A stretch of 64,000 nt of DNA from Rossellomorea marisflavi (GCF_001274775.1 NZ_LGUE01000005.1:447173-511172), one strand, 5' to 3'. Counted from the stretch's first letter, positions 43,389 to 52,867 are shown. The notes: generated by a model not told the origin, from the letters alone. Made by a program: numbers and translations.

Positions 43389-46300
43389 ATGATGAACAGA
43401 TTTAAATGGATGGGGGTCATTCTGATGCTGTGCTCATTATGGACGTATTCCGGAATAAATGGTTACGCCGCAAAGGGTGGTAATGCCATTTTCGGCTATA
43501 CCCAGCTGTCGGGGAAATGGAAGCAGGAGAAGGAAGGGAAAATGAAGGGTGAAGCGATCAAAAAATCCCCGGCCCTCTTGGTGTCAGTGGATAAGCGGGG
43601 AGGATATGCAGAGTATGAATCCACCATCACCGCGGAAGAGCTTTCCTCTTTCCTCCTTGGTACAGATGAGCGGGGAGGGGGAGGATTTGAGGTTCAATTC
43701 GATGTGAAGAAAAATGAGATCTCCCTCTTATCAAGGAGTAAGGAAAGGGTTTTGAAAAAGGTGAGGCACACGCTCGAGTCTAAAAAGGACTATTCCATCA
43801 TGCTGAGAACCGATCGGGGAACCACAAGTCTTTGGGTGGATGGCCGACAGATAATGGACAGAGTGAAGACCGGTACCATCATGGGACATTACGGATTCCT
43901 TGTTGCTAAAGGGAAAGGTCTTTTCCGACAGGCAACCGTGAACGAGTGGCGTTCGAACCTCGATGGTGTGGAGGTGGAGGGCTGGAAGCTGACGAAGGAT
44001 GGTCTGGAATCAGAAAGGGGAGGTCAACCCCTTATGTCTGCGACGAAGGCGGGGGGTGTGGCATTTGAGGCCAGGCTGCATCTGAATCAACCCGACTCGT
44101 CGGCATCACTGATCTTCAGGGGTGACGCAAGGGGAACGACAGGATGGAAGATAGAGGTCGACGGAAAGGGGGATCAGATCCGGTTGAAGGATAGTAAGGG
44201 TGGTAAGACCCTGCAATCGGTATCGGCCAGGATTCAGGAAGATACCCTCTACCACATCAAGATCGTGGATGAAGGTGAGAAGGTGAAGGTATTCTGGCAG
44301 GAAGGGGAGGAACCGCTCCTGACCGAAGAAAACGTGGATCCGGCTGAAGGGTACCTGGGTATCATGGCAGACAAGGGTACCGTCTTACAGGATGTACGGG
44401 TGAGCGGGCTGGAGGGCAATCTTGAAGGATGGACTTCGGACCGGGGAGAGTGGCTTTCGCACCTGCAGGGGGTGATGGGAAGGAGTGATGGAGAAGACAA
44501 TGCCTTCCGCATGTCCACCACCGAAGGGGATGATTTCATCTTGGAAGGGGACGTGACCATCCATGAGGATACCCCCTACGGGACGGCTGGATTCTTCTTC
44601 CGCAGCGACGGTGTTTCTGGATATATGTTCCAGATCGATCCGAACCTTGGGCGGGTTCGACTACTTGATCTGGAAGGGGATCGCACCATCGGGGAGATGG
44701 AGCGTGACCTTTCTCCTGGCGCGACCCACCACGTCGAGCTCCACGCTGTCGGATCCTCCATCAAAGTCTATGTGGATGGATACGACGAACCGGTGATCGA
44801 CGTGACTGATACTGCCTATTCCGGAGGGAGATTCGGTTTGAACACCTATAACGGCAGCGCCATCTTTCAGAATGTGTATGCAACGCCGCATGAAGACTAT
44901 TTCAACGAGCTTTATCGTCCACACTATCACTATACCCAAGCAAGGGGGTATGCGAGTGACCCCAACGGACTCGTGTATTACGAGGGGGAGTATCATCTAT
45001 TTCATCAGGACGGGGGGAAGTGGGCGCATGCCGTGAGCACCGATCTGGTCCATTGGAAGAGGCTGCCCATCGCCATCCCCTGGAATGAGATGGGGCACGC
45101 TTGGAGCGGATCTGCTGTGATCGATCACGATAATTCTTCTGGACTATTCCCTGTGGAGGGATCTGGAATGATCGCATACTATACGTCTTTCAATCCCTCA
45201 AAACCAAATGGGGATCAGAAAGTCGGGATGGCCTATAGCAGGGACAAGGGGAGAACCTGGCAGTTCTATGATGGCAATCCGATCATTCCGAACATCGGAG
45301 AGTTTTATGGTAGTGCCGGTTGGGACTTCCGGGATCCGAAAGTGGTTCGGGATGAAGACAGGGATCAATGGGTCATGGTCATCTCCGGTGGGGACCACAT
45401 CAGGTTCTTTACCTCGAAGAATCTTCTTGAGTGGGAAATGATCGAGTCATTTGGATACGGTGACTATGTTAGAGGAGGGGTTTGGGAGTGCCCCGATTTC
45501 TTCAAGCTGCCTGTGGATGGTGATGAAGACAATCAAAAGTGGGTCCTTTCCATCAGCATGGGGGCGAATCCCAAAACGGAAGGGTCCGATACAGAGTATT
45601 TCATCGGTTCATTCGATGGGGAGAAATTCGTAAGCGATCATCCGGCAGGAACGGTGCTGAAACAGGAATTCGGGAAGGAGATGTATGCGACGATGTCTTT
45701 CTCGGATATTCCTGACGAAGACGGTCGCCGGATTTCCATGGGATGGATGAGCAATTGGGATTATCCGTTCGCCTACCCGACCTCCCCGTGGAACGGGCAG
45801 ATGAGCCTTCCTCGTGAATGGAGTTTGAAAACAAACGCTTCAGGTGATGTCAGGATGGTGCAAAGTGCAGTGGATGAACTAAAGGAATTGAGGGGCGGCA
45901 CCAAAACCTTCGGGGGGATCACCTTGACCCCTGATTCCGAAGATCCGCTCAGCCAAGAAACCGGGATTGCGTATGAAATCGTAGCCGATCTGGAGATGAT
46001 CGGGGAAGATACAGCCTTTGAAATCGGACTAAGAAAATCCCGTGAGCAAGAGACAATGATTGGCTTTAACCGGTCAGAAGGGAAGATCTACTTCGATCGC
46101 TCCAAATCCGGAGAGATCGACTTCTCCGATAAATTTTCCAAAAGGCATGAAGCGGAGCTTGATCCCGTCGATGGACGTCTGAAGCTGCGGATGTTTGTGG
46201 ATGAGTCTTCCGTGGAGGTATTTGCAGGGGACGGGGAGGTTGCCTTCTCGAACCTCATCTTCCCTGATGGGGCGAGTGACGGAATGAGCCTCCTGGTCAA

Positions 46301-47000
46301 AAGCGGGAAGGTGAAGGTCCATCAGTTCGATGTGCATCCTTTGAAAAATGTGTGGAAAGAAGGCGGTGAAGACCATTTGCAGATGCATCATGACCGCATA
46401 GCTTTGCGGAAAGGTGAATCCCATACCCTGTCAGTCAGATCAACCTCTAAATCCGCCATCTCTTGGTCGTCTTCCAATCAGGAAGCGGTCGTGGTGAAGG
46501 AAACGAAAAAAGGAGAGGCGGAGATTACGATGAAGGGGAGCGGTCGCAGCATCATCACGGCAAAAAGCAAAGGTGGCAAGCTCATTGGAGAAACGATTGT
46601 GGATAGCCTAGACACCTATGCCATCCAGGAAGGTAGCCGTGGACTATCCACTAATCCTTCAGCACAGAACGGGTCCAAGGTGGTGATGGGTCACCCTCTT
46701 CAACTATGGGATTTTCACGCTCTCCCTGAAGGAGGCTATAAGGTGACGACTACAGACACCGGCAAAGCACTTGACGCATCGGGGAGTTCGAAGGGTGATG
46801 CGGTTCAGCTATGGGACTACTTTGGATACAAAAATCAGCAGTGGAGGCTGACCCCGCATGGAGATGGTTCATACAGCTTCAACGCCATCAACAGTGGACG
46901 ATCGCTTCGTCCTTCGGAAGATCCCATGAGCAATGAAGTCGAGCTTGATGGAGTGGGGGTCATTCAAGCAGCGAGATGGAGGATGATCGAAGCCCATTAG
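43389..47000 (+). CDS. Secreted multidomain GH32 fructan hydrolase (levanase-like)
   Basis: A 1203-residue exported enzyme. After a signal peptide (about 1-27) come three concanavalin-like laminin-G/DUF1080-type segments (about 30-180, 185-335, 340-500), then the GH32 five-bladed propeller (about 510-820) with nucleophile Asp524 in SDPNGLVYYEGEYHLFHQ, transition-state Asp649 in RDPK and acid/base Glu700 in WECPD. A GH32 C-terminal sandwich (830-985), a bacterial Ig-like segment (about 1000-1070) and a ricin-type lectin end with QLWDYFGYKNQQW follow. The usual NDPNG is SDPNG here. GGGAGGGAG supports the start at 43389, with ATGs at 43386 and 43392 as alternatives. It probably degrades levan or inulin outside the cell and is glucose-repressed via the cre site. 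Confidence 0.93.
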   Translation: MMNRFKWMGVILMLCSLWTYSGINGYAAKGGNAIFGYTQLSGKWKQEKEGKMKGEAIKKSPALLVSVDKRGGYAEYESTITAEELSSFLLGTDERGGGGFEVQFDVKKNEISLLSRSKERVLKKVRHTLESKKDYSIMLRTDRGTTSLWVDGRQIMDRVKTGTIMGHYGFLVAKGKGLFRQATVNEWRSNLDGVEVEGWKLTKDGLESERGGQPLMSATKAGGVAFEARLHLNQPDSSASLIFRGDARGTTGWKIEVDGKGDQIRLKDSKGGKTLQSVSARIQEDTLYHIKIVDEGEKVKVFWQEGEEPLLTEENVDPAEGYLGIMADKGTVLQDVRVSGLEGNLEGWTSDRGEWLSHLQGVMGRSDGEDNAFRMSTTEGDDFILEGDVTIHEDTPYGTAGFFFRSDGVSGYMFQIDPNLGRVRLLDLEGDRTIGEMERDLSPGATHHVELHAVGSSIKVYVDGYDEPVIDVTDTAYSGGRFGLNTYNGSAIFQNVYATPHEDYFNELYRPHYHYTQARGYASDPNGLVYYEGEYHLFHQDGGKWAHAVSTDLVHWKRLPIAIPWNEMGHAWSGSAVIDHDNSSGLFPVEGSGMIAYYTSFNPSKPNGDQKVGMAYSRDKGRTWQFYDGNPIIPNIGEFYGSAGWDFRDPKVVRDEDRDQWVMVISGGDHIRFFTSKNLLEWEMIESFGYGDYVRGGVWECPDFFKLPVDGDEDNQKWVLSISMGANPKTEGSDTEYFIGSFDGEKFVSDHPAGTVLKQEFGKEMYATMSFSDIPDEDGRRISMGWMSNWDYPFAYPTSPWNGQMSLPREWSLKTNASGDVRMVQSAVDELKELRGGTKTFGGITLTPDSEDPLSQETGIAYEIVADLEMIGEDTAFEIGLRKSREQETMIGFNRSEGKIYFDRSKSGEIDFSDKFSKRHEAELDPVDGRLKLRMFVDESSVEVFAGDGEVAFSNLIFPDGASDGMSLLVKSGKVKVHQFDVHPLKNVWKEGGEDHLQMHHDRIALRKGESHTLSVRSTSKSAISWSSSNQEAVVVKETKKGEAEITMKGSGRSIITAKSKGGKLIGETIVDSLDTYAIQEGSRGLSTNPSAQNGSKVVMGHPLQLWDFHALPEGGYKVTTTDTGKALDASGSSKGDAVQLWDYFGYKNQQWRLTPHGDGSYSFNAINSGRSLRPSEDPMSNEVELDGVGVIQAARWRMIEAH

Positions 47001-47127
47001 ATCAGGAGCGTTCAACTTTTGAATTAGAGAGATAGCTACAAGAAACCGAGGTTAATTGGTTGGAGTCAGTGATCGGACAAAGCCAGTCGCTTAAATCCAA
47101 TGGAACCAGCAAACCGGATAGGCAATG

Positions 47128-47171
47128 AACCCAGCCATAGACGATACCGTTTTATGGTTGGGTTTTGTTTT
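47128..47171 (+). terminator. Terminator downstream of the GH32 gene
   Basis: Arms AACCCAGCCATA / TATGGTTGGGTT with one G:T pair, followed by TTGTTTT. It lies about 130 bases after the stop codon. The rest of 47001-47564 shows no gene and no convincing promoter. Confidence 0.7.
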
Positions 47172-47564
47172 ATGTGAGAATTTCCTTCGCGGATAGAATC
47201 CAGTTCTTTCATGAAACGTGGACGGCTTTCTTATGATAGGAAGTTAAGAGCCCCTACTTGTTCATATTTATGTCAACGGAACCAATGCGACCGCTACATA
47301 CGTTTTAAAAGCCATCAGTTACTTTATAATGGGTCAAAAGGTCTGTTTTGGATAGATGGGATTTACATCTGAAGGATGCTTTTTTATACTTTTGATAACG
47401 AAAAAATGGTAAAATGTGTTTTTTGTTTTAGAGAAGTGAGATCTGATACCAAACCAATTACCTATAAAGGAGACCGTTAGAAGACGCTTATAGAAGTGAC
47501 CTACCGAATGATAAACCCCGAGGAGTCCCGGATTTTGAAAATCTACTGCTAAAAGGAGTATGCC

Positions 47565-48335
47565 ATGAGTACATCTAAAGGAAAATATGAACCCCGGACA
47601 GAGGACGATACGAAAAAAAGAAGGTTCAAAGATTATTTCATTCGCTACAGCCTCATCCTGTGCTCCATCATGGTGGGGTTCGGTTTGGTAACCAGTCTAT
47701 TCAAGGTGGATATTTTCATATTTCCATTCGTCTACTTTGGTAAGCTGACCGTACTCTCATTCTTTCCAGGTTTGATAGTAATATGGCTCTCCCTGAAGCT
47801 TTATGATAAGAAGAGGGACATCAATAACCTGATGTGGATCAATAGGAAACAAGGTTCCGTACGAAGCTCGAAAAGCCATGTGATTGTTGCGTTCGTATTG
47901 ACAGGGTTACTCATTACACTCATATATCAGTTCCAAAAGTATGGGACCATCTTCATTGCGATCTACAATAACGGTGGAGAAGTCAGTGCTAAGTCGTTCC
48001 TCGAAGGGATGAGTGACCGTGCTTCGGTTTTGATCATGAGTTGTGTAGCAGTGGGGATCATCGATCAGCTCGTTGCCATCATGGTGAGGAAGAAAGGAGT
48101 AAGGATCTTTGCTCCTATCATGCAGCTGACCCTACTCTTTGTCCTTCATCAAGAGGTTTTCACCAGTCCCGTCAATCTTGACCAAGCGGCCCTCTCAACA
48201 GATGATTATGTATATATCGGCATCTATATCCTTTTTATCATAGCTTTTATCAAGACCATCATATCCTTTGTAGCCCGACTGATCGATCTTTGTTTATCAT
48301 GGCATGATCAGGTTTTAAAAGGAGCTCAAGTTTAA
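47565..48335 (+). CDS. Multi-pass membrane protein, unknown
   Basis: A 256-residue protein with a charged N-terminal tail (1-28) and about six hydrophobic segments (near 30-48, 52-75, 107-123, 153-172, 183-196, 218-240). AAAGGAG sits nine bases before the ATG. The family is not recognised and no motif suggests an activity. It stands alone between the GH32 gene and another unknown gene, with its own terminator. Confidence 0.72.
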   Translation: MSTSKGKYEPRTEDDTKKRRFKDYFIRYSLILCSIMVGFGLVTSLFKVDIFIFPFVYFGKLTVLSFFPGLIVIWLSLKLYDKKRDINNLMWINRKQGSVRSSKSHVIVAFVLTGLLITLIYQFQKYGTIFIAIYNNGGEVSAKSFLEGMSDRASVLIMSCVAVGIIDQLVAIMVRKKGVRIFAPIMQLTLLFVLHQEVFTSPVNLDQAALSTDDYVYIGIYILFIIAFIKTIISFVARLIDLCLSWHDQVLKGAQV

Positions 48336-48405
48336 TAGAAGAAAGAGGGGATAGGTCGGGGAAGAGATGGGACCTGTTACCTCCCGGCATAAACCATGTA
48401 GTCAA

Positions 48406-48445
48406 GCCCAAAGGCCTTTCATCTAAACGGACTTGGGCATTTTTT
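48406..48445 (+). terminator. Terminator after the unknown membrane protein
   Basis: GCCCAA / TTGGGC arms with a long, partly structured loop, followed by ATTTTTT. The stem is short, so confidence is moderate. The remainder of 48336-48709 holds no clear feature. Confidence 0.55.
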
Positions 48446-48709
48446 ATGCGGTCATTAAGCATGGAGGGTTGATAGAATGGTGCGAAGGGAGGAGGGGACT
48501 GTTCGGATCAGGGCGTTGTGTATGTGAAAAGGGAAAGTTTTATAAGGGCATTCCAATGAATCAACCCCGTATGATCGACAATACACCATGAGGGAACGCT
48601 CTTAGTGAAGCGTGTACAAGGCAATCCATGGTCCTGTCAGAACCCGACCCAAATTGACCGGAGCATCCTTCTCCGATGGCTCATACTGATCGTAGAAAGG
48701 GTGTTGAGT

Positions 48710-49534
48710 GTGAGAGTAAACAGGGTGAATCTGGTTCTTCCGGAGAAATGCAGGGAATCGCAACAGTTGTACGGATTTTTTAAGGGACTCGGAGTAGAGG
48801 GAAAAGAGGGAATTCAATTCAGCGTAACGCCGATGGGGGCAAAGCCTGCGCTCATGCTGAGAAGAGCTGAAGTGGACAGGCCGGGAATATGGTTGGAGGG
48901 TGAGGAATTGGAGCCGTTCTCATACAGGAACGCAGGAATTCCCATCGAAACATCTATGGGTGACCGTTGTTCGCCATCAATAAATAGACCTGCATCCACT
49001 GTGGATGACGGGACTCTGACGATAGAGGAAGTGAAAGACCTTTTAGGAGATATCGTGAGTGGTATTGATCATATTGGGGTCAATCTCCCCGTCAACATGC
49101 TTCCTCCACAGCAATGGGAAGGGCTAAAGCAAGACCTCTCAAAGGGGACGGCACTCTATCGCTATTCAGGTCAGGAGTGGCCATTCATTCTTCCGACGAC
49201 TGATCTGGAGTTTCAAAGTGGTCAGATGGAATACCATTCACCAAGGGGTCCTAAGTTCGAGTGGGTATACGATGAAGAAGCCAGGGAACCCGTCATTCAA
49301 TTGGCCCTTAGAACTTCGGCGGGACGAGCGAAAGTGGAGAAGCTGCTGCCTGGGCCTAAAGGTTATTCGATTCCGGGGCTTGAAACCCATTTCCGCTCGG
49401 TGAATGTAAGAAGTCCGTGGAAAGGAATAGGATTACGAGTGGATGTATACTATGCGGATGCTCTCGAAGCCAATTGGGTCACCGGTAAGTGGCTGGCCGA
49501 AGAAGGAGGAAGAATCCATCCACAAAAGGGATGA
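48710..49534 (+). CDS. Protein of unknown function
   Basis: A 274-residue soluble protein, not recognised. It has two parts: an N-terminal alpha/beta part (1-115, starting VNRVNLVLPEKCRESQQLYGFF) and a second part (125-274) with SGIDHIGVNLP near 138 and a series of beta-like segments. The general look recalls the vicinal-oxygen-chelate (glyoxalase-like) fold, but metal ligands are not evident and this is only a suggestion. The GTG at 48710 is preferred because GAAAGGG lies eight bases upstream; the frame also opens at a GTG at 48605 without such a site. Confidence 0.68.
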   Translation: MRVNRVNLVLPEKCRESQQLYGFFKGLGVEGKEGIQFSVTPMGAKPALMLRRAEVDRPGIWLEGEELEPFSYRNAGIPIETSMGDRCSPSINRPASTVDDGTLTIEEVKDLLGDIVSGIDHIGVNLPVNMLPPQQWEGLKQDLSKGTALYRYSGQEWPFILPTTDLEFQSGQMEYHSPRGPKFEWVYDEEAREPVIQLALRTSAGRAKVEKLLPGPKGYSIPGLETHFRSVNVRSPWKGIGLRVDVYYADALEANWVTGKWLAEEGGRIHPQKG

Positions 49535-49553
49535 ATGCAGTGCGTCAAAGAAA

Positions 49554-49583
49554 AAAGATGAACCCACCGGGTTCATCTTTTTG
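49554..49583. terminator. Bidirectional terminator between the unknown gene and tRNA-Ala
   Basis: Stem AAGATGAACCC / GGGTTCATCTT with a three-base loop, A-run on the left and T-run on the right. It ends the rightward gene and the leftward tRNA transcript. Confidence 0.9.
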
Positions 49584-49589
49584 TAAGTA

Positions 49590-49662
49590 TGGAGCATAGG
49601 GGGCTCGAACCCCTGACCTCTACGCTGCCAGCGTAGCGCTCTCCCAGCTGAGCTAATGCCCC
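49590..49662 (-). tRNA. tRNA-Ala (anticodon GGC)
   Basis: On the minus strand GGGGCAT opens the acceptor stem, pairing with ATGCTCC plus discriminator A. The D-arm (AGCTCAGCTGGGAGAGC) and the T-arm (AGGGGTTCGAGCCCCCT) fit the cloverleaf. The anticodon stem CTACG / CGTAG encloses the loop CTGGCAG, giving anticodon GGC (reads GCC and GCU). The 3' CCA is not encoded, as the next bases are TAC. It is a lone tRNA gene with its own promoter and terminator. Confidence 0.95.
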
Positions 49663-49707
49663 ATGAAGAATATGTATGGCGTATGTCCTCACTGAGGATA
49701 CTTTTAT

Positions 49708-49736
49708 AGTATAACGTCAGAGTGGAAAGATTGCAA
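49708..49736 (-). promoter_or_regulatory. SigA-type promoter of tRNA-Ala
   Basis: On the minus strand the -35 is TTGCAA (49736-49731), the spacer is 17 bases and the -10 is TATACT (49713-49708). Transcription would start near 49701, about 39 bases before the tRNA. Confidence 0.75.
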
Positions 49737-49920
49737 TACAAAAATGAAAAAATTTAATCGCCGTTTTAAGATAAATATTCCATTCGCAGTATAATGTGAA
49801 ATTCATGCATTTTTGGGCATAAGCGTTCAAAAGCAATGCACCAGCCATAGGGATGTACGAGAAGGGTAGGATTTTCCACGCTTTCGTCCCACCATTACCT
49901 CATCAAAAGTGTATAAGAAA

Positions 49921-49946
49921 GAGGCATCCGTCGCCCAGGATGCCTC
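49921..49946 (-). terminator. Terminator of the nagA-nagB operon
   Basis: Stem GAGGCATCC / GGATGCCTC with an eight-base loop just after the nagB stop. The T-tract on the minus strand (TTTCTTAT) is weak. Confidence 0.7.
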
Positions 49947-49950
49947 TTCT

Positions 49951-50703
49951 TCATTTTTGACCGATGGCTTTCAGCTGATGGACCAACCCGAGGGCTTCTT
50001 CATCTGCAATGACCGTAACGTGCGGGTGTTGATTGAGGATGGATGCGGGAAAGTCCTCCGTGATGTCTCCTTCAAATAATCGTTTCATCGCTTCCTGCTT
50101 CGCCTTGCCTGAAACCAGGAGCACGATCTCCCGGCTTTTCATGATCGTGGCGATCCCCATCGTGATGGCGCGTTTAGGCACTTCCTCGAGGGAGTCGAAG
50201 TAGCGGGCATTGGCCTCCCTGGTAGATTGGGCAAGGTCCACGATATGTGTCCCTGAAGCAAATGACGTTCCTGGTTCATTGAATCCGATATGCCCGTTTT
50301 CCCCGATGCCAAGAAGCTGGAGGTCAATTCCACCCGTCTTTTCGATCATGGCGTCATAGTCCTTGCATTCTTCTTCAAGATCTTCTTTCGTACCGGAGGG
50401 CAAATGAACGGCTTCTTCCGGGATATCGATATGATTGAACAGATTCGACTCCATGTAGTGATAATAGCTGTTCGGATCCTCTTTAGGGAGGCCGATGTAT
50501 TCATCAAGATTGAAACTGGTCACATTCCCATAGCTTGTTCCGTTCTGTTCATGGTCATGGATCAGGGCTTCATATAGTCCTTTCGGTGTTCCGCCGGTTG
50601 CCAGGCCAAGGACGGGTTTTTTGGTTGAGTGGATCTTCTCGATGATACAGTCTGCTGCCCGCTGGCTCATTTCGTCGTAATCCTTCACTTCAATCAGTTT
50701 CAT
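49951..50703 (-). CDS. nagB: Glucosamine-6-phosphate deaminase
   Basis: A 250-residue enzyme converting glucosamine-6-phosphate to fructose-6-phosphate plus ammonia. Family motifs are GLATGGTPKGLYEAL (about 34-48), SFNLDEYIGLP (about 62-72, catalytic Asp) and LGIGENGHIGFNEPGT (about 125-140, ring-opening His). The ATG at 50703 has AAGGAGG upstream; longer upstream frames lie inside nagA. It overlaps the end of nagA by 14 bases, so the two are coupled. Short NagB lacking the allosteric C-terminal extension of the E. coli enzyme. Confidence 0.95.
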   Translation of the reverse strand: MKLIEVKDYDEMSQRAADCIIEKIHSTKKPVLGLATGGTPKGLYEALIHDHEQNGTSYGNVTSFNLDEYIGLPKEDPNSYYHYMESNLFNHIDIPEEAVHLPSGTKEDLEEECKDYDAMIEKTGGIDLQLLGIGENGHIGFNEPGTSFASGTHIVDLAQSTREANARYFDSLEEVPKRAITMGIATIMKSREIVLLVSGKAKQEAMKRLFEGDITEDFPASILNQHPHVTVIADEEALGLVHQLKAIGQK

Positions 50704-51892
50704 GGGAATCCTCCTTCCTTTCATATGCGAGTGTTCCTTTGCAGTAGGTCGCTGTGATCTTCTGTGATGCATCCATCATCACGATGTCTGCATCTTTGCC
50801 GGTCTTCAGGCTTCCTTTGCGGTCGAAGACACCAAGCTGCCTTGCTGGATTTTCAGAGGCCATCCTGATGGCATTTACAATACCGGCCCCCGTGAAGTCT
50901 TGAACGTTCGTGAAGGCGTGATCCATTTTCAGTACGCTTCCTGCAAGGGTATCCGGATCGAGCAAGGCCACTCCATCTTTTACTGTGACCATCTGTCCAC
51001 CAAGGTCGTATTGTCCATTTTTCAGGCATTTTGCCCTCATGGAGTCGGTAATGAGGATGAAGCGCTCATCCGTCACCTGTCGGTAAGCAATGTTGACGAC
51101 TTCGGGTTTTACGTGTACACCGTCGGCAATCAGTTCGACCATCAGTTCCGGGCGGGCAAAAGCGGCTCCGACGACACCGGGTTCCCGGTGATGCAGCCCG
51201 CTCATCTGATTGAAGAGGTGAGTCACGTGGGAGAGACCCGCATCGATGGCATTCTCCATTTGTTCATAGGTTGCACTCGTATGTCCCGCCGAGGCGACGA
51301 TCCCCCTGCTATGCAGGTAGGAAATCAGGGCGTGGTCTCCATCGAGTTCAGGGGCGAGTGTGACGAGCTTGATGGTTCCACCGGACAATCGCTCCCACTC
51401 CATGAATACATCAAGGTCCGGGGTCAAGATGCTCTTCGCGGGTTGGGCACCTGCGCGCCCGGGGTTGATGAATGGTCCTTCCAGATGGATACCGAGGATT
51501 TCTGCCTGTCCGGCATGCTGATGACCTTCCATATAGTCACGTACATTTTTCAAGGCAACGTCGATGGCTGCTTTCTTTTCCGTGATCGTGGTGGCGAGGA
51601 AGCTGGTCGTCCCCTCTGCAGGGAGGACGGCTGCCATGACGTCAAGGCTTTCCTTCGTCCCGTCCATCGTATCGGCGCCGTTTGCTCCGTGTATATGAAC
51701 ATCGATCATGCCGGGGATGATGGAATGATCCGCAGGCACCTGGACCACTTCGCAGCCTTCCAACGAAGGCAGTTCTTCTTTCCTGCCCATGGAGGAGATC
51801 AATCCGTCCTCGATCTTCAAATAGCCTCCTTGAATGACACCGTCTTCCCCATAGATGGTGCCCCCTAGCAAAATGATGGGTGTGCTGTTCAT
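50690..51892 (-). CDS. nagA: N-acetylglucosamine-6-phosphate deacetylase
   Basis: A 400-residue amidohydrolase removing the acetyl group from GlcNAc-6-phosphate. The metal motif HIHGANGADTMDG is near residues 62-74, further metal ligands include Glu in GIHLEGPFINPGRAGAQ (about 134) and His in ASAGHTSATYEQ and VTHLFNQMSGLHHREPG, and the catalytic Asp is in ILITDSMRAKC (about 285). The ATG at 51892 has AAGGAG upstream. It is first gene of nagA-nagB, which feeds amino sugars into glycolysis and wall-sugar recycling. Confidence 0.95.
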   Translation of the reverse strand: MNSTPIILLGGTIYGEDGVIQGGYLKIEDGLISSMGRKEELPSLEGCEVVQVPADHSIIPGMIDVHIHGANGADTMDGTKESLDVMAAVLPAEGTTSFLATTITEKKAAIDVALKNVRDYMEGHQHAGQAEILGIHLEGPFINPGRAGAQPAKSILTPDLDVFMEWERLSGGTIKLVTLAPELDGDHALISYLHSRGIVASAGHTSATYEQMENAIDAGLSHVTHLFNQMSGLHHREPGVVGAAFARPELMVELIADGVHVKPEVVNIAYRQVTDERFILITDSMRAKCLKNGQYDLGGQMVTVKDGVALLDPDTLAGSVLKMDHAFTNVQDFTGAGIVNAIRMASENPARQLGVFDRKGSLKTGKDADIVMMDASQKITATYCKGTLAYERKEDSHETD

Positions 51893-51940
51893 GCGTATCC
51901 GCTCCTTTGTTGCGTTGTTATTCTCATTATACAACAAAAA

Positions 51941-51956
51941 GTATAGATGTCTATAC
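51941..51956. promoter_or_regulatory. NagR operator candidate 1
   Basis: GTATAGATGTCTATAC, a perfect 7-bp inverted repeat with a two-base centre, lies 48 bases before nagA. It matches the general form of NagR/DasR sites (half-site GGTCTA/TAGACC-like), and the site extends to CCAGT on the right. Confidence 0.65.
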
Positions 51957-52003
51957 CAGTTTGGTTTTGGTGAAGACATTAAATGCCTGTATGAATAAGA
52001 AGA

Positions 52004-52018
52004 AGTGGTCTATACATC
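52004..52018. promoter_or_regulatory. NagR operator candidate 2
   Basis: AGTGGTCTATACATC carries a complete left half-site (AGTGGTCTA) and a degenerate right half. It lies 50 bases before the nagR start, consistent with autoregulation. Confidence 0.6.
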
Positions 52019-52067
52019 CCAAATGTGCTACGATAAGGGAAACGAATGGACCGGAAGGAGAAGATCG

Positions 52068-52793
52068 ATGATCAATAAACAATCGCCTCTTCCTTTATAT
52101 TACCAACTGGAGGAATACCTCAAACAACAGATCGAATCCGGGGAGTGGAAGCCCGGCGACATCATGCCCTCCGAGAGGGAGCTTTCTGAAGAGTTCAGGA
52201 TCAGCAGGATGACGGTGCGGCAAGCCCTGACCAATCTGGTGAACAAGAACATCCTCTTCAGGGAAAAGGGCCGCGGTACATTTGTTTCCCACCGTAAGTT
52301 CGAACAGAATCTTCAAGGCTTGACGAGCTTCAGTGAAGACATGGAGCGGCGCGGACTGTCTTCCGGTAGCAAGCTTCTTTATTTTGAACAGGTGAAAGCC
52401 GGGGATCAGGTGGCAGAAGCGCTCGCCATTTCGCCGGGCGATCCCGTCTACAAGCTGAAAAGGATCCGTCTTGCCGATCAAGAGCCGCTCGCTGTTGAAA
52501 CAAGCTATAACCCAGTGAGCCTTTTCCCGGAGCTTGATCAAAAGATATTCGAAAAATCGTTATATCATTATATAGAAGAAAATCGTCAGATGAGGATTAG
52601 TCATGGGACGCAAACCGTGGAAGCGGCCCTTGTGACGGATGAGGATGCACAGCATCTCATGATGGAAGAGGGGCAGCCTGTCCTCTTGATTCAGCGTGTG
52701 ACCCATCTCGAGGACGGAAGGCCGTTCGAGCTTGTCTGGTCGATCTATCGAGGGGACAGCTACAAATACCGGATCGAAATGAATCGGCGATAA
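52068..52793 (+). CDS. nagR: GntR/HutC-family repressor NagR
   Basis: A 241-residue regulator with an N-terminal winged HTH (about 5-75: GDIMPSERELSEEFRISRMTVRQALTNL) and a C-terminal UTRA effector domain (about 95-235) that in the YvoA/NagR family binds GlcN-6-P or GlcNAc-6-P. The ATG at 52068 has GGAAGGAG upstream. In B. subtilis the regulator is in the same operon as nagAB; here it is divergent, facing nagA across two palindromic sites. Confidence 0.93.
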   Translation: MINKQSPLPLYYQLEEYLKQQIESGEWKPGDIMPSERELSEEFRISRMTVRQALTNLVNKNILFREKGRGTFVSHRKFEQNLQGLTSFSEDMERRGLSSGSKLLYFEQVKAGDQVAEALAISPGDPVYKLKRIRLADQEPLAVETSYNPVSLFPELDQKIFEKSLYHYIEENRQMRISHGTQTVEAALVTDEDAQHLMMEEGQPVLLIQRVTHLEDGRPFELVWSIYRGDSYKYRIEMNRR

Positions 52794-52867
52794 GGTGTCT
52801 TCTCACCATGCATGAATCGTGTTACACTACTACAATCTTTAGCAACTAGTGAAAGGAAGTTCATCAT

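Noticed and set aside
50900..51868. A 322-codon plus-strand frame opposite nagA.
   Set aside because: It is a shadow of the clearly identified nagA; no ribosome site or domain.
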